Assembly (NCBI GenBank): GCA_031308135.1 | Contig: JAHLJT010009419.1 | Location: 33,776,540-33,840,539 of the forward strand | From: Acheta domesticus | Lineage: Eukaryota > Arthropoda > Insecta > Orthoptera > Gryllidae | Direction: 5' to 3' | DNA: 64,000 nucleotides | Shown here: piece by piece, positions 58,361 through 64,000 of the stretch | Position numbering within the stretch: the stretch's first letter is position 1 | Layout of the letters: each line of letters starts with the position of its first letter | Notes under the pieces: model-generated | The model's database searches: none | Told to the model about the DNA's origin: nothing | Seen by the model: only the letters and a program-made list of their open reading frames with translations | Position numbers and translations under genes: made by a program

Positions 58361-59104
58361 CTTTCTTTAGTCATAAACGAAACCGTTTCATTGTTTTTGA
58401 ATTATTCCCAAGTTGCCGTGTATCTAAAGAAGCCACAGACATTTCGCACACGGCCGGAGGCTACATAGTTTTCTTTCAATTTCTGTGCATTGAAAATTCG
58501 TTTTAGGCCTACGATTCTGGAAATTGGAAAATTCAATACTTCTTTAGGAGAGTTCAACGAACATGGTACACAAATATTTCTTTATGAAGTCTTGACTACA
58601 CATTCATGTATTTGTTATATACGTTATCTAATACACACATACCTCCAATCGTTTTAAGCTATCAAAATAATGTACAACTATTATTTATTACCGGAACAAG
58701 GAAGTGATTTATTTTCAGAGAAATATTCAGAGTTTACCCTGAAGTAGGATCAGAGAGACTATGAAGCAGTTACTTTTCCTTATTCCATCTCTTTGACAGT
58801 CTTCAACAATATGGGAGAATTTTCAAACGATTGGGTCAAATACTTCCTCAGTTATACCATACCAAACCAAGGATTGCGCACGTTATTAAAGACGTGTAAA
58901 AGCATACAGGGTCATTACGAATGAATCCGTCACGCGTCATAAACTTGCAACTAATATACGCTCACGAACTAACAGGGCCAGTCACGACAACAAATAAGAA
59001 AATAAATACCAACAAAAACCTCTGCCAACGCTGAAGATGTTGCTCTCGGAAGAGAAAATAGGACCTTAGGATATGCTTAGAGTGGATCCGTGAGTGGGAG
59101 AATA

Positions 59105-59977
59105 TGGTAATCCCTCGACATTCGCGAATTCGCTATTCCCGAGTTCCGAACATTCGCGATTAGCGAATTGCTACCAGTTTTAACATTCGCGAGTGCGTCT
59201 TTTAGTACAACGGTTTTTTTAAGCGAGCACTTTTCATTTTCTTTATCAGCGTCATCTGGGAACCGGACTCGGCAGAGACCAGAACCTAAAGTACCAATTT
59301 CTGTAAAAATGTCAAAGTTGGAATGTCACATTAATAGAAAAACAAAATTGTAAAATAATTCAATTCAGTTGCATCAAGTAGGAGGTAAGGGTTTTGGCCA
59401 CACGAACAGAAAAGTCATTCAGGATCTCATTGTAATTATTTCACTGAAGAGTAGCTACGGAAAATAATCAACGAAGAAAACCTCATCGAACGTAATGATG
59501 AACTAACGGGAACGAAACTCCGTGCTGGAACAACTTCAATGTAAAAACTATTAATTGCATTCTAAAACTTCAACAAGCTTTTAAGGAAAGGGCATTTGAA
59601 TACTATCTGAACACGGAAATTATTTCGAAATTTAAGAGAGAAATAGAAGCAGGAACGCTTACACATTTGGATATTAGAATGAGGAGGGTGATGAAATAAA
59701 AAAAATAACCAAATCCAATCACTTTCAACTTTGAAATAAGTTACAAATATTTTTTATTTCTTTCCTTGGGGATGTTAATTGTGAATTCTGTTTGTGGTAG
59801 TGCTTACTCAGTTCTACTGCAATTGTTTGCCATTTTTTCTTTCTTTTTTAAACAGTTTTGCGACATCCAGGAACCTAACCAAACTTTTTTCGTTAAAAGA
59901 TAAACTCAACATTCGCGGATTTGACATTAGCGATGCTTTTCGGGAACGTAACTCTCGCGAATGTTGAAGGATTGCTG
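59105..59977. mobile_element. TA-flanked TIR element, pogo/Tigger-like, non-autonomous
   Basis: GGTAATCCCTCGACATTCGC at the left and the complement of GCGAATGTTGAAGGATTGCT at the right form inverted ends with TA on both sides (59103-59104, 59978-59979). ATTCGCGA words recur inside both ends. The interior (873 bp) carries short frames ending near 59698 but no recognisable catalytic domain. Confidence 0.75.
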
Positions 59978-60316
59978 TATTTCAAACACTCACTAGAACG
60001 CAGTGAAGTTAGCGCTGCGTCCAACGAGTTCTGGCGGACACCCGAATTTCCAAGTCGGCAGAACATCAAATAATTTTTAATTATTCAGCCGAATTGACCA
60101 ATGAGAGTTACAAGAAGACAAACTATTTCGTTGACTTATGGACCATGAACACTGTAATGTCCGACTTGATATTCCACAATAGGAAGCGAAAATCTTGAAA
60201 AGAAATGGGGAAACCTTTAATAAACATGATATTTATCCATCTTGATCTAACACAAAATTCATGTTACCTCTTTTACATTATGAGTTTAGCGGTGAGTTGT
60301 AATTGACATTTAAAAT

Positions 60317-60415
60317 GAAATAAGTATAGGCATTGTCATTGCCAACAATATTATTTATCGAAAGCTACTCTTGTAATAAATAATAGTTGGCAATGACGAC
60401 GCCTATAATTATTTC
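60317..60415. repeat. Inverted repeat with arms of about 40 bp
   Basis: GAAATAAGTATAGGCATTGT...CAATATTATTTAT pairs with ATAAATAATAGTTGGCAATG...TAATTATTTC around a loop of about 17 bases. Possibly a tiny MITE or a hairpin-forming site. Confidence 0.85.
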
Positions 60416-61049
60416 TCTTACATTTATCTATTTCAGTAATTCAAATAGTTGTTCAATTATTATTTTCATATATAAAAACACCGATAAGTGAGGAACACGA
60501 TAGGTTGTAGAAAGTTTCAGGGAAACAATCTTACCCCCATAATGCAAAAGGAACCTAAAGTTTATTTTACAAGCATAAACATATCTCTCAACGTAGACAC
60601 CTATTTCACATCAAACTTTCAGCGAGCGATCTTTTTATTTTCGCTACTTGTCTCCTAATTTGCAACTGATGTCTGATGTAGTTGAATGTAGGTGACCAGG
60701 CAGAATTAGCCGGCCATTTACGCCAGAAATTTTCTTTGGCCGACATTATTTTCTGTCCAGCATAGGAAGATCCTCTGATGAGTTTTCAAGAACTTTTTAT
60801 ATGCGAGAAGATCCTACTATTGCAGTGAGACTGCGGCTGAACCAAAAGCACATCCTGAACAAGTTGCTATTTTGAGTTCCGTTTTGCCCCCTGTTCTTCA
60901 GAGAGTAATGCCACAAAAGACACTGCATTATATAACCTAAAGGAGACAATAATCTGGAACAAATAGGGACGCTACAACAGCACGTACTTTTTCGCATTAT
61001 TTGTCATGGCAATGCAATTCACTACAATGCAAAACTGTTTCCAACCATC

Positions 61050-61135
61050 GAAAATGGTCGGCAGTGGGATGGGAACTCAAGTCCTTCAGGTTAGTTAACC
61101 ATTTATGATACCCCTATACAACCAGCCTCACAGCT
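61050..61135 (-). repeat. Weak tRNA-like unit, minus strand
   Basis: GGGAACTCAAGTCC resembles a degraded inverted B box, and a tRNA-sized block follows. Low support. Confidence 0.25.
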
Positions 61136-61349
61136 AAATCCAACCTTCAAGACGCTTTAAAAACAGGCTGAACATTTGTCCTTTCAATTTTCAAAAATTC
61201 AGAACTTTCTTTTACTTTATTTGAAGATCATTTAAAAAGAACAGTGTTCATCAAGGAAAAAATCTGTTCATACTGTACTTTTGCAATGTTAATGTTTTGC
61301 ACATTTTAAAAATACTGAGAGTTCGCCGTAAATGAGACCTGAGCAGGAT

Positions 61350-61930
61350 TTTTAGTATCTGTGGGACAAATTAAAGAAAAATAGGAAGCCGTTTTTCAGT
61401 AAATAATTGTTTAAAATTGCTTATATTTCACGCTTAATTACCTGAAAACTATTCATATTTTCGAAAAAGGGTTCAAGGGCTGTTTTAAAGATCTATCTAT
61501 GAACAACAGATTTCATTAAGGATAAATCTTCAATAATGTAGTTATAGAAAGAGACAAAAAAAATTTAACTTTCGTAATTTCCAAAAATTCCGAGATTTCA
61601 ACGAAATTTCCACTATTTTTTTAGCGACCTTTTCGCTATCGGAGGAAAAATTTAATTAAAAATCTAGGAACTATTTTTGAGAAAATTTTGATAATATTAA
61701 GGCTTCATCTAAAGCACGCCGCAAAATCAAAATATCCGTTTCAAATTCATAATTTGGAGTTCCACCTGATCGATCCCGGAATATCAATTTTGGAGAAATT
61801 TTACTGATATTTGATTACTGAAATTATAGTTTCGGTGATAGCATTGGACAGGCGTTTTACCGTAAACCTATTTTTCGGAATCATGGATTCACAAATGTCG
61901 ATTCTTACTACAGAACGTGTTAGAAAGTAA
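61350..61930 (+). repeat. Dispersed repeat family A, copy 4
   Basis: GAGATTTCAACGAAATTTCC, GAACTATTTTTGAGAAAATT, CAAAATCAAAATATCCGTTT and TTTTACCGTAAACCTATTTT align with copies 1 and 2 in the same order. Confidence 0.6.
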
Positions 61931-62024
61931 TTTACTACATACATGAACACGATTTATTTAGGTAAGAATTTTACGATTTCTGTCAGTTAATTTAAACCCA
62001 TTATTTCCCCACTGCCACCCCACA

Positions 62025-62180
62025 CCATTAGTGCCTCACTGGTGGGAGATAGCTGGTTGGAGAAAACCTCGCAAGTCGACGAGTAAATCGGCGCCGGACC
62101 TCGCCATCCAGCCTGGGAAGATCACCGCCCCCTCCCACGATAAAAAAAACATGCCCTACACTTACTAAAGACCTTAGCAT
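62025..62180 (+). repeat. Family B dispersed repeat, copy 5, beside the SCP exon
   Basis: GGTGGGAGATAGCTGG, AAAACCTCGCAAGTCGACGA and GGCGCCGGACCTCGCCATCC match copy 1 (15790). It ends about 55 bases before the SCP exon and so may cover that exon's branch-point area. Confidence 0.75.
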
Positions 62181-62234
62181 CTGACGCGCCCGGAAGCGCT
62201 AATCAAACAACCCTTCATTTCCCTCTTGCACCAG

Positions 62235-62474
62235 GAGGGCGTGGCCCGCGTGGCGCTGTGCCTGCTGCTGGCTCTGCACGGGGCGCGGGCGGCGCCGGAC
62301 TACTGCTCGCTGTGCGACGACCCGGGCAGCCACACCATGTGCGTGTACCCGGTGGCGGGCCCCGCCCCCAACTGCACCAACTACCGGCCCGCGCCGCTCT
62401 CCGCGCGCGAGAAACGCGCCATCGTACGCACGCACAACCTGGTGCGTCGCCGCGTCGCCACCGGACGCGCCTGG
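62235..62474 (+). CDS. SCP/CAP-domain (antigen-5 / venom-allergen-like) secreted protein, N-terminal exon, partial gene
   Basis: The exon has acceptor TTGCACCAG and donor TGG|GTGAGT and is 80 codons in phase 0/0. It reads EGVARVALCLLLALHGARAA, a signal-peptide core that needs an upstream Met, then DYCSLC, HTMCVYP and PNC, the Cys-rich start of insect antigen-5 proteins. LSAREKRAIVRTHNLVRRRV follows, matching the first SCP helix (I-x-x-H-N-x-x-R). Insect members are secreted, often salivary, venom or haemolymph proteins; the exact role is unknown. The rest of the SCP domain lies beyond the window's right edge. TTG at 62226 is not a start: it lies in the intron. Confidence 0.85.
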
Positions 62475-63114
62475 GTGAGTCCGCCTATTCGCCTTTTTAA
62501 CCCGAACTTCTTAGACTAATTTCCTTCAAACTTTCATATTAGGCCTCTTTTAATTGTGTGAACGCGGCGATACAAGAAAATTTTGACAGAAAATAATTAG
62601 AAAGTGTTTTCTCTGGGTTGGGATTATTAAAAATCAATATTTGACACATGTAACGAAGCGTGAACGATTTTTCTATGTGGGTCGTTAACGACCCAGAGAG
62701 CCGGCAGGTAGTATGTTCGTTAGATCGATCACGGTGAAATACCCCCAAAAAATATTTTAAATGAAAGCAAAAAGCAGATGGTAAGGAAAAAAAATGGCCC
62801 TCACTAGCTTAATTTTTGAATTAAAACAGTTTAAATTAGCACAGGTACTTATGGAAAAACATTAGCTGTCTACGTTTTTTTAAAGTTATTGAAGTTATAA
62901 GGTGAAAGTACTTTTTTCTTTTATTACATTTTGGAAAGTTTTTATCTAGGACTTTAGAATGATCATGCATTATATTGTATTTCATATAATTAAAATTTGA
63001 AACTTGTTCAATTATGTTAATAATTATTTCAATCTTTGCTCGAAGAGGAAAGATTTGTTTAAAACCCATGACTTTGCTTTGGATAGGGATAATTTTCAGT
63101 TCAAATCTTTAGCG
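62475..63114. other. SCP gene intron, nothing recognised
   Basis: AT-rich intronic sequence after the SCP exon donor. No further SCP exon is found before the window ends. Confidence 0.5.
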
Positions 63115-63640
63115 ATGTTAAAAAGACTAGAGGGCTCTTTGTAGATTTTCTTTCGAATCTGCTAGGATAACCTGGTCATCGGCAAATAGTAATGTATTCA
63201 AAGCAATTTTTCCAATAAAATTTGTTTTCAATTGGCTTTCCCATCGTTTAATCTCGTCATCAAAATATAAGTTAAAAAGAATGGGTGACACTCCTGTCTT
63301 TCGCCTTGATTTTTTATTCTGTATTCATTGCTTGGTCAATCTCCTGTATTTTCTTTTGTAGTAGTATCTACATACATACTGGCTCTTACTAGATGTTGTG
63401 GAATACCTTTTCTTAGCAACACTTCTCACAATTATGTTTGATTAACAGTGTCAAATGCCTTATCTAAATCTACAAATGCAAAGAACGTGGGTACATTATA
63501 TACTCCATGCTTCTATTATTTGCGAGACTGTAAATATGCGGTCAATACAAGACCTGACATTCCTAAACCCATTTTGCTCGTTTAATAAGGCTCCTTCTCC
63601 GAGCGCCTTATCTGAGAGAGCAAAGCAGCTCCGATCATTC
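63115..63640 (-). pseudogene. Non-LTR retrotransposon reverse transcriptase remnant
   Basis: On the minus strand, in shifting frames: NEQNGFRNVRSCIDRIFTVS, then VDLDKAFDTVNQT, then VSPILFNLYFDDEI and NTLLFADDQVILADSKENLQ. These are consecutive RT blocks including the FADD catalytic motif. Several stops and frameshifts make it a dead fragment of a LINE (jockey/R1/CR1-like grade; clade not resolved). Confidence 0.85.
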
Positions 63641-63794
63641 CTTGTCCAGTTGGCAATCGTTGGTTTAGACATTGCTTTCTACACATTGGGATAAAGATCA
63701 TTAATTTATGAATTACACTGCCATCCTGCGGCGAATCTTTAAAATAAAAACACAACATGTAGATACATCTATGGGGCATCGAAATACAATAATA

Positions 63795-64000
63795 CGAGGG
63801 TTATTCCAAAAGTAAGGTTCGTTGTTTTTTTTAAAAAAGTATCAAATATTTTTTCAAAACAATTGTTATATTTTCATTCCTTACATCTTTCTCTATTTTT
63901 CTTCGTAATTTCCATACTTATTTAAACATTTATCACATCGTTCAATTAGCTTTTGAATGCCACTGTCGTAGAAATCGGCCGCCTGTGAGGATAACCTGTG
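63795..64000 (-). mobile_element. mariner element, 3' end, cut by the window edge
   Basis: CGAGGGTTATTCCAAAAGTA at 63795, preceded by TA (63793-63794), is a mariner terminal repeat. Transposase coding sequence enters from the right edge on the minus strand. Confidence 0.9.
63893..64000 (-). CDS. mariner transposase C-terminus, partial
   Basis: The minus strand reads HRLSSQAADFYDSGIQKLIE, then RCDKCLNKYGNYEEK and a TAG stop at 63893-63895. This is the standard mariner C-terminus (ADFYxxGIxKLxxRxDKCxNxxGxYxEK). The reading is open to the window edge, so the copy may be fairly intact. The catalytic region lies outside the window. Confidence 0.9.
   Translation of the reverse strand, partial: HRLSSQAADFYDSGIQKLIERCDKCLNKYGNYEEK

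Noticed and set aside
62226..62234. TTG at 62226 as a non-ATG start for the SCP protein
   Set aside because: The TTGCACCAG string is a good 3' splice site; a phase-0 join to an upstream ATG exon explains the frame without a non-canonical start.
1..64000. A new defence, biosynthetic or other multi-gene system
   Set aside because: Only two host genes are supported, both ordinary secreted-protein families; the rest is intron, spacer and transposon debris.

Overview
This is nuclear DNA from an animal, almost certainly an insect. Coding sequence is cut into short GC-rich exons with canonical GT/AG borders. Introns and spacers are AT-rich and several kilobases long, and they are filled with hAT, Tc1/mariner, pogo-like, foldback and tRNA-derived retroposon debris. 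The long introns, the TE load and the two protein families (a secreted pancreatic-lipase-like enzyme and an antigen-5/venom-allergen-type SCP protein) fit a large-genome, probably hemimetabolous insect. I cannot assign the order from sequence alone. No prokaryotic feature, CRISPR array, operon or viral gene is present.

Region 1 (about 240-28,940, + strand) is one complete ten-exon lipase gene. All ten exons join in frame to 1,215 nt (404 codons plus stop). The product has a signal peptide, an N-terminal cysteine pair, an HGF oxyanion motif, Ser180 in GFSLG, Asp203 in ALDP, a lid-type Cys loop and His296 after ACD, and it lacks a C-terminal PLAT domain. A CATAAAAG box precedes the start and an AATAAA follows the stop. 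Its introns hold most of the clearest structure in the window: a three-layer nested transposon in intron 2, a (CA)n(TA)n tract next to exon 3, foldback elements and a perfect 50-bp palindrome in intron 5, a duplicated acceptor segment before exon 9, a 3 x 196 bp tandem array just after exon 9, and a foldback with an inserted hAT element ending next to exon 10.

Region 2 (about 28,940-49,400) has no gene I can identify. It holds old dispersed repeats, a mariner relic, two G-rich arrays (35.3 kb and 41.9-42.5 kb) and one doubtful exon-like patch (33.8 kb).

Region 3 (about 49,440-62,474 and beyond) is probably the 5' part of a second + strand gene. A CpG-rich, CCG-triplet-rich segment at 49.5-50.2 kb ends in an ATG directly followed by a splice donor. 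The next certain exon (62,235-62,474) encodes a signal-peptide core, a Cys-rich N-terminus and the first helix of an SCP/CAP domain; the gene runs off the right edge. The 12 kb between them contains a pogo-like element with a psq-type HTH remnant, another TA-flanked TIR element, SINE-like units and other repeats.

The right edge (63.1-64.0 kb) carries a decayed non-LTR reverse transcriptase and the C-terminal end of a mariner transposase, both on the minus strand. The two host genes show no functional link beyond both encoding secreted proteins. I found no credible new multi-gene system; the most distinctive content is the nested transposon architecture, the splice-adjacent repeats and the G-rich arrays.
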